Assembly: GCF_015354335.1 (NCBI RefSeq)
Contig: NZ_JADKYR010000002.1
Coordinates: 558,001 to 622,000 of the forward strand
Reading direction: 5' to 3'
DNA: 64,000 nucleotides
From: Methylophilus sp. 13
GTDB lineage: Bacteria; Pseudomonadota; Gammaproteobacteria; Burkholderiales; Methylophilaceae
The notes under the pieces are model-generated. The model searched no databases, had not been told where the DNA came from, and was given only the letters and a program-made list of their open reading frames with translations. Shown one piece after another: positions 17,441-27,384 of this stretch (the first letter of the stretch is position 1; each line of letters begins with the position of its first letter). The position numbers and the translations under genes are program-made.

Positions 17441-18292
17441 CTACTGCAGCAGACTGGCCTCTGGCCAATCCTGCCAGAGGGGGACACAATTGGCCGGTAA
17501 GGCGGGCAAGCGGCCCATTTCCATGAACGAAAGTCCTGGGCCATGATAGTCAGAGCCTTGAGATGCCTTCAAGTCAAAGCGATGGGCCAGTTTTGCGAAC
17601 TGATCGAACTGCGGCGGCTGATGGCTACCAGTCACGACTTCTATGGCCTGTCCGCCGTAGCCCCTGAACTCGTGCAATAGCAAATGCATATTGACGAAGC
17701 CCAGGTCATAACGGCCAGGGTGTGCCAGCACGGCGACACCGCCAGCCTGGCGAATCAAGGTCACTGCTTGTTCCAGACTCATCCACTCATGGTTGACGAA
17801 CCCTGGCTTGCCTTTGACCATATATTTTTTAAAGACAGACTTGATGTTTTTAGAATGCCCTTGCTTGACAATAAACTGGGCAAAATGACTGCGTGTCATT
17901 ACACTATTGCCCGCAATTTGCTTCGCACCTTCGTAGGCGCCAGCAACACCAGCCTTGGCCAGGCCTTCGGCCATTTGCCGGGCACGGACATCCCGTGCCG
18001 CATGCACCTGCTGAAAGGTGGTGATTAATTGCGGGTCGCTCGCATCAATGCGCAAGCCGACGATATGCAAGGTGCGTTTTTTCCAGGTCACCGAGATTTC
18101 GACACCATTCACCAGTGTAATGCCATGCTGCTCAGCGGCAATCCGTGCGCGCGCCAGGCCGCCGACTTCGTCATGGTCCGTCAGCGCCAGCACTCGCACA
18201 CCTTTGCTTGCGGCGTGTGCAACCAACTCCTCAGGCGAGAGCAGGCCATCTGAGAGCGTGGAGTGGCAATGCAAATCTATCGGAACGGACAT
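17441..18292 (-). CDS. rnm: PHP-domain 5'-3' exoribonuclease (RNase AM, YciV)
   Basis: 283 residues. The PHP metal motif DLHCHSTLSDG gives His8, His10 and Asp15, followed by ALTDHDEVGG, GVEIS, the late VLAHPGRYD and GSDYHGP, which complete the trinuclear site. Family enzymes (E. coli Rnm/YciV) degrade short RNA from the 5' end, mature 5' ends of rRNAs and hydrolyse 3',5'-nucleotide bisphosphates. It is first in the leftward group rnm-yciO-like-M50 and divergent from yciB. Confidence 0.92.
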   Translation of the reverse strand: MSVPIDLHCHSTLSDGLLSPEELVAHAASKGVRVLALTDHDEVGGLARARIAAEQHGITLVNGVEISVTWKKRTLHIVGLRIDASDPQLITTFQQVHAARDVRARQMAEGLAKAGVAGAYEGAKQIAGNSVMTRSHFAQFIVKQGHSKNIKSVFKKYMVKGKPGFVNHEWMSLEQAVTLIRQAGGVAVLAHPGRYDLGFVNMHLLLHEFRGYGGQAIEVVTGSHQPPQFDQFAKLAHRFDLKASQGSDYHGPGLSFMEMGRLPALPANCVPLWQDWPEASLLQ

Positions 18293-18421
18293 ATTGACAG
18301 AGAGAGACTACGCTGTTGTGCGGGGACAGGATTGTCTACATATAAACTTTACTTTATGACAAGAATCATAGCAAAATAGTGCCCTCACAGATAGCAAGAA
18401 TTCAGTGTACTGAAGCCAAGC

Positions 18422-18967
18422 ATGCAAATCATCACCGATTTACTCCCCGTCATCCTGTTCTTTATCGCTTATAAAAAAGCAGGCATCTTTGCAGCCACTG
18501 CGGTCGCCATGATTAGTACGCTCTTGCTGATCGGCGTGATCTGGCTCAAACGCGGCAAAATAGACAAGATGCTGGCCATCAATGGTGCGGTGATTACCGT
18601 TCTCGGCGGCATTACCTTGTTGTTACATGACAAAACCTACATCATGTGGAAGCCGACCGCAATCTATTGGATTGGGGCACTGGCCCTGCTTTTCAGCCGC
18701 TATGCCTTCAAACGCAACCTGATTGAGCGCATGCTGGGCAAAATGATGACGCCGCCTGCCGCCACCTGGGACAAGCTAAACCTCTACTGGATTGCCTTTT
18801 TAATCGGCATGGGCATATTGAACCTCTACGTTGCCTTTCACTACAGCGAAGACGACTGGGTCAACTTCAAGTTGTTTGGGGCCACCAGCCTTATGTTTAT
18901 CTTTATGATCGTGCAAGTCTTTGCGCTAAGAGCGCATTGGGTTGAACAAAATCAGCCGCCCGCCTGA
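18422..18967 (+). CDS. yciB: YciB (IspZ) inner-membrane septation-related protein
   Basis: 181 residues with five hydrophobic segments. The N-terminus [21 protein letters not shown] and the segment [22 protein letters not shown] are hallmarks of YciB. The protein is involved in cell-envelope integrity and division in enterics and was linked to septation in Shigella. Length fits the family (179 in E. coli). It heads a rightward group yciB-yciI-bolA-ppiC typical of betaproteobacteria. A 12-bp palindrome follows the stop (18968-18979), too short to call a terminator. Confidence 0.95.
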   Translation: MQIITDLLPVILFFIAYKKAGIFAATAVAMISTLLLIGVIWLKRGKIDKMLAINGAVITVLGGITLLLHDKTYIMWKPTAIYWIGALALLFSRYAFKRNLIERMLGKMMTPPAATWDKLNLYWIAFLIGMGILNLYVAFHYSEDDWVNFKLFGATSLMFIFMIVQVFALRAHWVEQNQPPA

Positions 18968-19017
18968 CTAAACGTTTAGCCAGACTTTATCGACTGCCGC
19001 AGCGAAAGAACGCCACC

Positions 19018-19317
19018 ATGCTTTACATGATTTACGCACAGGACACCACGAACAGCTTGCCATTGCGGCTGCAGCATCGCCCGCCGCATCTGGCCAGATT
19101 GCAACAATTGCAAAACGAGGGCCGCCTGGTTTTAGCAGGCCCGTTGCCAGCCATAGACAGCGTAGACCCTGGTGAAGCAGGCTTTAGTGGCAGCCTGATT
19201 GTCGCTGAATTTGACTCATTGCAGGCGGCCACAGACTGGGCCAATGACGATCCGTTTGTGCATGCAGGCGTCTATGGCCAAGTGACCGTCAAACCGTTTA
19301 GAAAGACTTTGCCGTGA
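19018..19317 (+). CDS. yciI: YciI-family protein
   Basis: 99 residues, a ferredoxin-like YCII domain: [25 protein letters not shown], then [10 protein letters not shown] and a late [22 protein letters not shown]. The family's conserved His in the RPPHL segment and the Asp-Pro-Phe are present. Related proteins have hydrolase or dechlorinase activity, but the cellular function of YciI is not settled. It lies 50 bases after yciB and overlaps bolA by one base. Confidence 0.9.
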   Translation: MLYMIYAQDTTNSLPLRLQHRPPHLARLQQLQNEGRLVLAGPLPAIDSVDPGEAGFSGSLIVAEFDSLQAATDWANDDPFVHAGVYGQVTVKPFRKTLP

Positions 19318-19580
19318 TGCTGCGCGCTGAAATAGAGCAGCGCCTGCAGAGCCTGACACCGGAACACATCGAGATTCAGGATGACAGTGATTTGCACCGC
19401 GGACATGCAGGAAATACTGGCGGCGGACACTTTACCATCACGGTAAAAAGCTCGCTATTTTCAGGAAAATCACAGATAATGCGCCATCGCATGGTATATC
19501 AATGTTTGCAAGATTTAATGCCTCATCGCATCCACGCGCTCAGTATTACGGCCTTATCGACCGATGAGTCATTTATTTGA
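19317..19580 (+). CDS. bolA: BolA-family protein
   Basis: 87 residues from the ATG at 19317, whose A is the last base of the yciI stop, so translation is probably coupled. The BolA signature is present: DDSDLHRGHAGNTGGGHFTITV, with the histidines used by BolA-glutaredoxin [2Fe-2S] complexes, then RHRMVYQCLQDLMPHRIHALSI. BolA proteins pair with monothiol glutaredoxins in iron-sulfur trafficking and also act in morphology and stress control. The monothiol glutaredoxin is not in this window. Confidence 0.93.
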   Translation: MLRAEIEQRLQSLTPEHIEIQDDSDLHRGHAGNTGGGHFTITVKSSLFSGKSQIMRHRMVYQCLQDLMPHRIHALSITALSTDESFI

Positions 19581-19637
19581 AACAATCCTGTTTTTTAATA
19601 TCGCACCTAATTCAAAACGTTATTTTAAGGATATTGC

Positions 19638-20447
19638 ATGAAATTTTTGAAAGTATTGTTGGCAATTGCTTGCTTAAGCGCAATGCCACATGTGTATGCG
19701 GCGGATGCCGACGCGGTAGCCACCGTCAATGGCAAACCGATCAAGAAATCCTGGGTAGAGTTTATCCTCAAGGATGCTGAAGCGCGTACAGGCCAAAAAG
19801 CCAACGATGGCATGAAAGCAGCCGTGGTGAATGAACTGGTTGGCTCTGAGTTGGCCTATCAGGAAGCGCAAAAAGCCGGTATTGATAAATTGCCTGACTT
19901 TGTGGTCAGTGAAGAATTGGCTCGTCGCAAGTTACTAGTGAATGCTTTCCTGGGAGATTTCATCAAGAAAAATCCTGTGACCGATGCCGAGAAAAAAGAA
20001 GCTTACGAGCAATACAAAAAAGAACTGGGTGACAAAGAGTACAACGCCCGCCACATCTTGGTGAAAACAGAAGCCGAAGCCAAAGCCATTATTGCTGACC
20101 TGAAAAAAGGGACTGACTTTGCCAAAGTGGCCAAGGAAAAATCTTTGGACCCAGGCTCCAAAGACAAAGGGGGCGATCTGGGCTGGTTCTCACCAGCTGG
20201 CATGGTCAAGCCTTTTGCTGAAGCCTTGGTTGCCCTGAAAAAAGGTGAAACCACACCTGAGCCAGTGCAGTCACAGTTTGGCTGGCATGTGATCAAGCTG
20301 GTAGACACCCGTGCACTGCAAGCACCGGCCTATGATAAAGTTCAGGAAGGTATTGAGCGTACCATTCAACAACGTAAGCTCGAAAAATACATGTTGAGCC
20401 TCAAAGACAAAGCCAAAATTGACGTGAGCGGCCTTGAGAAAAAATAA
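19638..20447 (+). CDS. Periplasmic parvulin-type peptidyl-prolyl isomerase
   Basis: 269 residues. A Sec signal peptide (to about residue 21, ending VYA) is followed by a SurA_N-like helical part and a parvulin domain at about 135-225: YNARHILVKTEAEAKAIIADL, GGDLGWFSPAGMVKPFAEAL and VQSQFGWHVIKLVD. It speeds proline isomerisation during folding of exported proteins. A ribosome-binding site AAGGATATTGC precedes the ATG, and the yciB-yciI-bolA-ppi order is common in betaproteobacteria. A clear terminator follows. Confidence 0.93.
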   Translation: MKFLKVLLAIACLSAMPHVYAADADAVATVNGKPIKKSWVEFILKDAEARTGQKANDGMKAAVVNELVGSELAYQEAQKAGIDKLPDFVVSEELARRKLLVNAFLGDFIKKNPVTDAEKKEAYEQYKKELGDKEYNARHILVKTEAEAKAIIADLKKGTDFAKVAKEKSLDPGSKDKGGDLGWFSPAGMVKPFAEALVALKKGETTPEPVQSQFGWHVIKLVDTRALQAPAYDKVQEGIERTIQQRKLEKYMLSLKDKAKIDVSGLEKK

Positions 20448-20470
20448 GCCGGATTCGTTTTGAGCCTGCA

Positions 20471-20496
20471 AAAAGCCAGCCGTTGCTGGCTTTTTT
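20471..20496 (+). terminator. Terminator after the parvulin gene
   Basis: A 10-bp stem (20471-20480 with 20485-20494), CGTT loop and a run of T, closing the yciB-to-ppi unit. Confidence 0.9.
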
Positions 20497-20584
20497 GTTG
20501 GCTGTGATGGATACCGCGATTGAGCGCGCAACTTGAGAAAAGATCGAATGAACAATTTCCTTCATTGTCATTCTAAGCTACAAT

Positions 20585-20602
20585 CAAGAATTATTCTCAT
20601 TT
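20585..20602. promoter_or_regulatory. Fur-box-like operator upstream of feoA
   Basis: On the minus strand the site reads AAATGAGAATAATTCTTG, matching the 7-1-7 Fur pattern TGATAATNATTATCA at most positions. It lies 10 to 30 bases before the feoA ATG, where Fur with iron would repress feoAB. Confidence 0.6.
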
Positions 20603-20612
20603 GAACGCAACC

Positions 20613-20861
20613 ATGCATCTAGACGCACTGAAACCAGGGCAGACTGCCATCGTAGACCGCATTCATGCAGAGCAAGCATTGGCCCAACGCCTGAATGCCC
20701 TTGGATTTCGTAGCGGTAAGCGCATAGAGGTGATCAGACAGGCCTCGTTTAATGGGCCGTTACATGTCCGTATCGGCTCCACGGATGTGATCATCCGCCT
20801 GCACGATGCCAGTGCCATTCATTTACACCCCGTTGACCTGTTAGACTCCCCTGCCGTATGA
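20613..20861 (+). CDS. feoA: FeoA-like SH3-domain protein
   Basis: 82 residues from the ATG at 20613; a TTG four codons earlier is less likely. The SH3-like FeoA fold shows in LDALKPGQTAIVDRI, RLNALGFRSGKRIEVIRQASFNGPLHVRIG and IIRLHDASAIHLHPV. FeoA partners FeoB in ferrous iron uptake. Its last codons overlap feoB by four bases (ATGA), indicating coupled translation. A Fur-like box sits just upstream. Confidence 0.93.
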   Translation: MHLDALKPGQTAIVDRIHAEQALAQRLNALGFRSGKRIEVIRQASFNGPLHVRIGSTDVIIRLHDASAIHLHPVDLLDSPAV

Positions 20862-22648
20862 AACGTGTCGCCTTACTTGGGATGCCGAATACCGGCAAAT
20901 CCACCCTGTTTAACCGCCTGAGTGGTGCGTCTGCGCGCGTCGGCAACTGGCCTGGCATCACGGTCGACCTGATGAGCGCCAAGCTGCTGCTGGGGGGACA
21001 TATTGCCGAGCTGATCGATTTACCCGGCCTGTATGATTTGCACGGCTTTTCTGATGATGAACACGTGGTCAGGCATTTCCTGAGCCATCACCAGATTGAT
21101 CTGGTGCTGATTATCCTCAACAGTGCGCAAATCGACCGCCAGCTTTCACTCGCCTTGCAAATCCGTGCCTTGGGCTTGCCTGCAGTCCTGTTGCTCAATA
21201 TGGAGGATGAGGCCAAACGGGCCGGCATCACCATCAACACCCAGGCCATGAGCAAGCAGTTAGGCATGCCTGTGCGTACCATTAGCGCCAAGTACGGGCA
21301 AGGCTGCCCGGAAGCGCTACAGCTGGCGGCAGAGACCATGCTGCAGCACCCTAATCTGACCTCGCCTGACAGTATTGCCCGCAAGCTCGAACTCGAGAAT
21401 GCCATTGAGCAGGAAATGCACCACATAATCGATCAGAGCGTGCAGTTTCCTATTCAACTGAACCACACACTCACCGACCGTCTCGATAAGGTTCTGCTCC
21501 ATCCCTGGTTCGGGCTGCCGCTGTTTTTGCTGTCCGTATTTTTGCTGTTCCAGTTTATTTTCAGTGTAGGCGCACCTTTGCAAGAAGGCATGGGCTGGCT
21601 GTTTGACACGCTGCGTAGCCAGGCGCTGGAACCAGCTTTGGCCTTCTTGCCGGGCTGGCTAAACGGACTGTTGCTGGACGGCTTGTATACCGGGTTTAGT
21701 ACGGTGGCCGCTTTTGTACCCATCATTGTGCTATTTTTCCTGGTCATGAGCATGGTGGAAGACAGCGGCTATCTCTCACGCGCGGCTTTTCTGATGGATA
21801 CGCTGATGGCCAAAATGGGGCTGGATGGCCGCGGCTTTGTCATGATGCTGATGGGGTTTGGCTGCAATGTGCCCGCACTCATGGGCACTCGCGTCATGCG
21901 CAGCCGCCCCATGCGTTTACTGACCATGCTGACGATACCGCTGTCACTGTGCTCAGCCAGACTACAGGTATTTTTATTTATCATCGCCATTCTGTTCCCG
22001 CCGTCACAAGCCGCACTGGTCTTGTTTTCGCTGTATCTGGTCAGTTTTGCCACCATTTTTATCACGGCGGTCCTGTTCAAACGCAGCTTTCAAAGCCGCG
22101 AGCCCTTTGTGCTTGAGCTGCCGCCTTATCGCTTCCCTACCCCGCAACAAATCTGGATGCGCGGCTGGCAAGAGGTGAAACATTTTCTGGCACGTGCCAC
22201 CAAATTTATTGTGATTGGGGTGGTGCTGGTCTGGCTACTCACGCATTTACCTTTTTCTGCCACGCCAGCCAGCCCTGAAACCTGGGCCGGGAGCATAGGC
22301 CGCTTTTTCGCGCCCGTGCTGGACCCCATTGGCATTGACACCCAACTGGCGATTGCCCTGATTTTTGGTTTTGTTGCCAAGGAAATCGTGGTCGGCTCGC
22401 TGGCCGTGATTTATGGCCTGCAAGGGGATGCGCTCAGCCAACAAATTGCCAGCAATATCGACTGGGTACAAGGCATGAGCTTTATGCTGTTTACACTGAT
22501 TTATACGCCCTGCCTGTCGACCATCGCCACACTTAAATCCGAAAGTAAAAGCAGCGGTTTTATGTGGCTGTCTTTGGCGTGGTCCCTGATGCTGGCCTGG
22601 CTGGTCAGCTTTGCCTTTTACCAAACGGCTCGTGCACTTGGCTATTGA
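20858..22648 (+). CDS. feoB: FeoB ferrous iron transporter (short form)
   Basis: 596 residues. The N-terminal G domain has G1 GMPNTGKS, G3 DLPGLYD, and a G4-position NMED segment. The membrane part carries the two gate regions, with GFGCNVPALMGTR and LCSARLQVF motifs, and ends in complete membrane helices, so it is not truncated at the C-terminus. It is shorter than E. coli FeoB (773) mainly in the region between the G domain and membrane part and in loops; similar short forms are known elsewhere. It imports Fe(II) across the inner membrane. No feoC follows. Confidence 0.95.
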   Translation: MKRVALLGMPNTGKSTLFNRLSGASARVGNWPGITVDLMSAKLLLGGHIAELIDLPGLYDLHGFSDDEHVVRHFLSHHQIDLVLIILNSAQIDRQLSLALQIRALGLPAVLLLNMEDEAKRAGITINTQAMSKQLGMPVRTISAKYGQGCPEALQLAAETMLQHPNLTSPDSIARKLELENAIEQEMHHIIDQSVQFPIQLNHTLTDRLDKVLLHPWFGLPLFLLSVFLLFQFIFSVGAPLQEGMGWLFDTLRSQALEPALAFLPGWLNGLLLDGLYTGFSTVAAFVPIIVLFFLVMSMVEDSGYLSRAAFLMDTLMAKMGLDGRGFVMMLMGFGCNVPALMGTRVMRSRPMRLLTMLTIPLSLCSARLQVFLFIIAILFPPSQAALVLFSLYLVSFATIFITAVLFKRSFQSREPFVLELPPYRFPTPQQIWMRGWQEVKHFLARATKFIVIGVVLVWLLTHLPFSATPASPETWAGSIGRFFAPVLDPIGIDTQLAIALIFGFVAKEIVVGSLAVIYGLQGDALSQQIASNIDWVQGMSFMLFTLIYTPCLSTIATLKSESKSSGFMWLSLAWSLMLAWLVSFAFYQTARALGY

Positions 22649-22654
22649 AATTTC

Positions 22655-22685
22655 TTGATTTCAAACAGAAACAGGAAAATATAAT
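22655..22685 (+). promoter_or_regulatory. Possible promoter of the PepSY gene
   Basis: A perfect TATAAT at 22680-22685 with TTGATT 19 bases upstream, about 45 bases before the PepSY start. Confidence 0.4.
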
Positions 22686-22731
22686 CTATGTTAAAGTGAA
22701 TCTTCCACTTAAAAATAAGGAGACTCTACCC

Positions 22732-23241
22732 ATGAACAAGTCTTTAGTGATTGCAGCCGTTGCCGCTTTATTCAGCTTGTCTGCACAGGCTAACAACCAC
22801 AGCCATAATGGCCCGATGGAAAAATGCATGAAAGCCGCATTGGCCAAACGTCCGGGCAAAGTCGTCTCACTGGAAGCCGAGATTGAAAAAGGCCGTGGTG
22901 CCATTTATGAGTTCGACATTGTCGGCACAGACGGCAAAGAATGGGAAGTAGAATGTGAAGCCAAAACTGGCAAGGTATTTGAAGAAGAAGTGGATGTTGA
23001 CCCTAACAGCGACGAATTCAAATCCAAAGCCAAAGTGACGATGGAACAAGCCAAGAAAACTGCGCTGGACAAATATCCAGGTGACGTGGAAAGCATCGAA
23101 TATGAGCTGGAAAACGGCAACCCTGTCTATGAGTTTGATATAAAGCAAGCCAACGGCAAGGAAATTGAAGTCGAAGTCGACGCAGTGACCGGCAAAATTG
23201 GTGAAACCGAAGAAGAAGTCTACGAAATCGGCAAAGACTAA
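22732..23241 (+). CDS. Secreted two-PepSY-domain protein
   Basis: 169 residues from the ATG at 22732 with ribosome-binding site AAGGAGA. A Sec signal peptide (MNKSLVIAAVAALFSLSAQA) precedes two PepSY-type units: CMKAALAKRPGKVVSLEAEIE...YEFDIVGTDGKEWEVECEAKTGKV and QAKKTALDKYPGDVESIEYELE...YEFDIKQANGKEIEVEVDAVTGKI. The mature protein is strongly acidic and rich in Glu and Lys. PepSY domains often inhibit or bind proteases, and some small ones are induced by metals or by two-component systems. Proximity to feoB suggests but does not prove an iron link; the gene has its own possible promoter and a terminator after it. Confidence 0.88.
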   Translation: MNKSLVIAAVAALFSLSAQANNHSHNGPMEKCMKAALAKRPGKVVSLEAEIEKGRGAIYEFDIVGTDGKEWEVECEAKTGKVFEEEVDVDPNSDEFKSKAKVTMEQAKKTALDKYPGDVESIEYELENGNPVYEFDIKQANGKEIEVEVDAVTGKIGETEEEVYEIGKD

Positions 23242-23267
23242 TTTTTTATCGTCCCCGCAGTCAGTCA

Positions 23268-23294
23268 AACAGCAACCGCATGGTTGCTGTTTTT
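23268..23294 (+). terminator. Terminator after the PepSY gene
   Basis: Stem 23268-23277 with 23282-23291, GCAT loop, followed by T residues. Confidence 0.8.
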
Positions 23295-23347
23295 ATTTGG
23301 GCAGGCGCTTTGGCGCATTCGATATCAGACGCGCTTTCTGTTAAAAT

Positions 23348-23382
23348 GGCGGTTTGAATTTTCATTGAAAAATCCAACCGCC
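23348..23382 (+). promoter_or_regulatory. Hairpin occupying the purL leader
   Basis: A 35-base imperfect inverted repeat: 7-bp outer stem (23348-23354 with 23376-23382), then shorter paired blocks and a 3-base loop, ending two bases before the purL ATG. A TTAAAAT -10-like element abuts it at 23341. No normal ribosome-binding site is visible. It may be an operator or translation-control hairpin. Confidence 0.4.
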
Positions 23383-23384
23383 CC

Positions 23385-26300
23385 ATGTCTAGTCAAGCGC
23401 AATTCCTTAGCCTGCGCGGCAGCGCCGCCCTCTCTCAATTCCGTCTCGATAAACTGTATCGCGCCCTCAAAGCCAGCGCACCGAATATCGCCCATATTTA
23501 CACCGAATTCGTGCACTTTGCGTTTAGCGAGTCCGCCTTGAGCGTGAGCGAGCAAGACACCCTGCGCCAGATTCTGACTTACGGTCCGCACACGGATATC
23601 GAGTCCCCGACAGGCGAGTTGCTGCTGGTGATTCCGAGGATAGGCACGATTTCGCCCTGGGCCTCACGCGCGACGGATATTGCACATAACTGTGGCCTGG
23701 GTCATCTGCTGCGTCTGGAGCGCGGCATTGCCTATTACGTGACAACTGCGAACGGCCAAGCCTTGACCGAAGCCGAGAAGCAAGCCTTGCGCACCGCCAT
23801 CCAGGACCGCATGACAGAAACGGTGGTCTACCAGCTGGCGGATGCAGAAAAACTCTACCACCATGCCGATCCTAAACCTTTATCCAGTGTGGATATTTTA
23901 GCTGGCGGCAAAGCGGCGCTTGAGGCGGCCAACAGCGAGATGGGCTTAGCCCTGTCGCCAGATGAGGTGGACTACCTGCTGGAAAACTACCGCAAAATGG
24001 GCCGCAACCCGACCGATGTCGAACTCATGATGTTTGCCCAAGCCAACTCCGAGCATTGTCGCCACAAGATTTTCAATGCCGACTGGGTGATTGATGGCGT
24101 ACAGCAAGAGCTGTCGCTGTTCAACATGATCCGCAACACGCACAAACTCAATCCTGGCAACACCGTGGTTGCCTACTCTGACAACAGCTCAATTGTACAA
24201 GGCCAGAAAACCAAGCGTTTTTATCCGGCAGCCGATCACAGCTACCAGTTTGTCGAAGACGACATGCATTATCTGATGAAGGTGGAAACGCATAACCACC
24301 CCACTGCCATTTCACCCTTTGCCGGGGCTGCGACTGGGGCAGGCGGTGAAATCCGTGATGAAGGTGCCACCGGCATAGGCTCTAAGCCGAAAGCAGGCTT
24401 GACCGGCTTCTCGGTCTCTAACTTGAACCTGCCTGACTTTAAACAGCCTTGGGAAACCAATTACGGCAAACCTGGCCGTATCGCTAGCCCGTTGCAAATC
24501 ATGATAGACGGTCCTTTAGGCGGGGCCGCTTATAACAACGAATTTGGCCGCCCCAATATTGCCGGTTACTTCCGTACCTTTGAACTCGAAACGCCTACTG
24601 CCGATGGCAAGCGCGAAATGCGTGGCTATCACAAACCGATCATGCTGGCGGGTGGGGTCGGCAATATCTCTGACAGCCACAGCCATAAAAACAGCATTCC
24701 CCCTGGCTCAGCCCTGATTCAGCTGGGCGGCCCGGCCATGTTGATTGGCCTTGGCGGCGGCGCGGCCTCTAGTATGGATACTGGCGCCAACACGGAAAAT
24801 CTGGACTTTGACTCTGTGCAACGCGGCAACCCGGAGTTGCAACGCCGTGCGCAAGAGGTGATTGATCGTTGCTGGCAAATGGGCGATAACAACCCGATTT
24901 TGAGCATACACGACGTGGGTGCCGGTGGTATTTCCAACGCCTTCCCTGAGTTGGTCAATGATGCCAAAGTCGGCGCCGTGTTCCAGTTGCGTGATGTACA
25001 TAATGAAGAGCCTGGCATGAGTCCGCGCGAACTGTGGAGCAACGAAGCGCAAGAGCGCTATGTTCTCGCCGTTACGCAAGACCAGTTGCCCTTATTTGAA
25101 GCAATTTGTGAACGCGAACGTTGTCCGTTTGCCGTCGTCGGCGTCACCACGGAAGAACGTCATCTGACGGTGGAAGACCGTCATTTTGACAACAAGCCGG
25201 TGGATATGGATCTGTCTGTTCTGCTGGGCAAACCCCCAAAAATGCTGCGTGATGTCAAATCCGTGAATAAGACGCTGCCAGCGTTTGATACCGGCAACGT
25301 GGTATTGCATGATGCCGTGTCACGTGTACTGCGCTTACCAGGTGTGGCAGATAAAACCTTCCTGATTACCATTGGTGACCGTAGCGTGACCGGCCTCATC
25401 GCCCGCGACCAAATGGTCGGCCCGTGGCAAGTGCCCGTCAGCAACGTGGCGGTGACCTGTGCCGGGTTTGAAACCAATATCGGCGAAGCATTTGCCATCG
25501 GTGAAAAGGCGCCCTTAGCGCTGATCGACGCACCGGCTTCCGGCCGCATGGCCATTGGTGAAGCCATCACCAACATTGCCGCCGCCGCAATCAGTGACAT
25601 TGGCAACCTCAAACTGTCCGCTAACTGGATGGCACCTGCCGGTCATGCCGGTGAAGATGCCGCGCTGTATGCCACCGTGAAAACCGTGGGCATGGAATTA
25701 TGTCCGGCGCTCGGCATCAGCATCCCGGTCGGCAAAGACTCCATGAGTATGAAAACGGTCTGGCAAGATCAAGGTAAAAACAAAGCAGTCACAGCCCCCA
25801 TCTCACTGGTAATCTCTGCCTTTGCCAACACGCCAGATGTGCGTAAAACCCTGACGCCGCAACTGCGCACTGATCTCGGCGACAGTCAGCTGATCCTGAT
25901 CGACCTGGGCAATGGCAAAAACCGCATGGGCGGCTCGGCTTTGGCTCAAGTCTATCAACAGTTAGGCAACAGCGTGCCCGATGTCGACCAACCAGCACAA
26001 CTGAAAGCATTTTTTGCCGCGATCCAGCAACTGAATCACGAAGGCAAACTACTGGCTTATCATGACCGCTCAGATGGTGGCCTGTTTGTCACACTGGCAG
26101 AAATGGCGTTTGCCGGTCATTGTGGCCTCAATCTTGACCTCAGCGCCCTGGCTGGCGACAACATTGCCCTGCTGTTTAACGAAGAATTGGGGGCAGTACT
26201 GCAAGTGCGTGCCAGCGATACGGCAACCATCGTCCAGCAATTGCAACAGCAGTTGGGTGACTGTGTGCACGCCATCGGCCACGTCACTGCCGGCCAGGAC

Positions 26301-27296
26301 ATTGTCATCGCGCTTAAACAGGCACGCTACCAGGCATCACGCATCGACCTGCACCGCATGTGGTCTGAAACCACTTACCGCATGCAGAGCCTGCGTGATA
26401 ACCCGGTCTGTGCCCAGCAGGAATATGACCGCATCCTGAATGCCGACGATGCCGGCTTGCATGCGCAGCTGACTTTTGACCTCAATGACAATATTGCAGC
26501 ACCGTATATCAACACCGGCAAACGCCCCAACATGGCGATTTTGCGTGAGCAAGGTGTCAACGGCCAAACCGAAATGGCGGCTGCGTTTGACCGCGCAGGT
26601 TTTAACAGCGTCGATGTGCATATGAGCGACATCATCAGCGGCCGTGTGGCACTCAAGGATTTCGCAGGCTTGGTGGCTTGCGGCGGCTTCTCTTATGGGG
26701 ACGTACTTGGTGCAGGCGAAGGCTGGGCCAAGTCCATCCTGTTCAACGCGCGTGCACGCGATGAATTTAGCGCCTTCTTTAACCGTGCAGACACCTTTGC
26801 ACTGGGCGTCTGTAATGGTTGCCAGATGATGAGTAACCTGCACAGCATTATTCCAGGCGCCGCGCACTGGCCGCACTTTGTGCGCAACAAGTCCGAACAG
26901 TTTGAAGCACGCGTTGCCCTGGTCGAGATTCTGGCCTCGCCGTCTATCTTCTTTGACGGCATGGCAGGCAGCCGCATGCCGATTGCTGTGGCACATGGCG
27001 AAGGGTTTACGGAATTTACTGATGCGGGCGCGGTCACAAGTGTGCTACAACAGCAACTGGCAACCGTGCGTTATGTGGACCATGTTGCGCAAGCGACCGA
27101 AGTTTACCCGTTTAACCCGAATGGTTCGCCTCAGGGCTTGACCGGGTTTACTACGCAAGATGGTCGTTTCAGCATCATGATGCCACATCCTGAACGTGTG
27201 TTTAGAGCGGTACAGCATTCCTGGCGGCCAGATGGCTGGCAGGAAGATGGTCCCTGGATGCGCATGTTCAGAAACGCACGCAAGTTTGTAGGTTAA
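23385..27296 (+). CDS. purL: Phosphoribosylformylglycinamidine synthase, large single-chain type
   Basis: 1303 residues, the full large-form PurL of proteobacteria (1295 in E. coli). It converts FGAR to FGAM with glutamine and ATP in purine synthesis. The FGAM synthetase halves carry [51 protein letters not shown] and [21 protein letters not shown]. The C-terminal glutaminase domain has the nucleophile Cys1143 in [12 protein letters not shown] and His1268/Glu1270 in PHPERVF. The gene is monocistronic by spacing. An inverted repeat fills its short leader. Confidence 0.98.
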   Translation: MSSQAQFLSLRGSAALSQFRLDKLYRALKASAPNIAHIYTEFVHFAFSESALSVSEQDTLRQILTYGPHTDIESPTGELLLVIPRIGTISPWASRATDIAHNCGLGHLLRLERGIAYYVTTANGQALTEAEKQALRTAIQDRMTETVVYQLADAEKLYHHADPKPLSSVDILAGGKAALEAANSEMGLALSPDEVDYLLENYRKMGRNPTDVELMMFAQANSEHCRHKIFNADWVIDGVQQELSLFNMIRNTHKLNPGNTVVAYSDNSSIVQGQKTKRFYPAADHSYQFVEDDMHYLMKVETHNHPTAISPFAGAATGAGGEIRDEGATGIGSKPKAGLTGFSVSNLNLPDFKQPWETNYGKPGRIASPLQIMIDGPLGGAAYNNEFGRPNIAGYFRTFELETPTADGKREMRGYHKPIMLAGGVGNISDSHSHKNSIPPGSALIQLGGPAMLIGLGGGAASSMDTGANTENLDFDSVQRGNPELQRRAQEVIDRCWQMGDNNPILSIHDVGAGGISNAFPELVNDAKVGAVFQLRDVHNEEPGMSPRELWSNEAQERYVLAVTQDQLPLFEAICERERCPFAVVGVTTEERHLTVEDRHFDNKPVDMDLSVLLGKPPKMLRDVKSVNKTLPAFDTGNVVLHDAVSRVLRLPGVADKTFLITIGDRSVTGLIARDQMVGPWQVPVSNVAVTCAGFETNIGEAFAIGEKAPLALIDAPASGRMAIGEAITNIAAAAISDIGNLKLSANWMAPAGHAGEDAALYATVKTVGMELCPALGISIPVGKDSMSMKTVWQDQGKNKAVTAPISLVISAFANTPDVRKTLTPQLRTDLGDSQLILIDLGNGKNRMGGSALAQVYQQLGNSVPDVDQPAQLKAFFAAIQQLNHEGKLLAYHDRSDGGLFVTLAEMAFAGHCGLNLDLSALAGDNIALLFNEELGAVLQVRASDTATIVQQLQQQLGDCVHAIGHVTAGQDIVIALKQARYQASRIDLHRMWSETTYRMQSLRDNPVCAQQEYDRILNADDAGLHAQLTFDLNDNIAAPYINTGKRPNMAILREQGVNGQTEMAAAFDRAGFNSVDVHMSDIISGRVALKDFAGLVACGGFSYGDVLGAGEGWAKSILFNARARDEFSAFFNRADTFALGVCNGCQMMSNLHSIIPGAAHWPHFVRNKSEQFEARVALVEILASPSIFFDGMAGSRMPIAVAHGEGFTEFTDAGAVTSVLQQQLATVRYVDHVAQATEVYPFNPNGSPQGLTGFTTQDGRFSIMMPHPERVFRAVQHSWRPDGWQEDGPWMRMFRNARKFVG

Positions 27297-27384
27297 GCGG
27301 AGTCGACCGGCCCTTACCGGCGACTTCACGAGGCCCAAAAAGTGGTTATTTTTAAAAAATGAAAATCAGGTGTTTGGAGAGATT

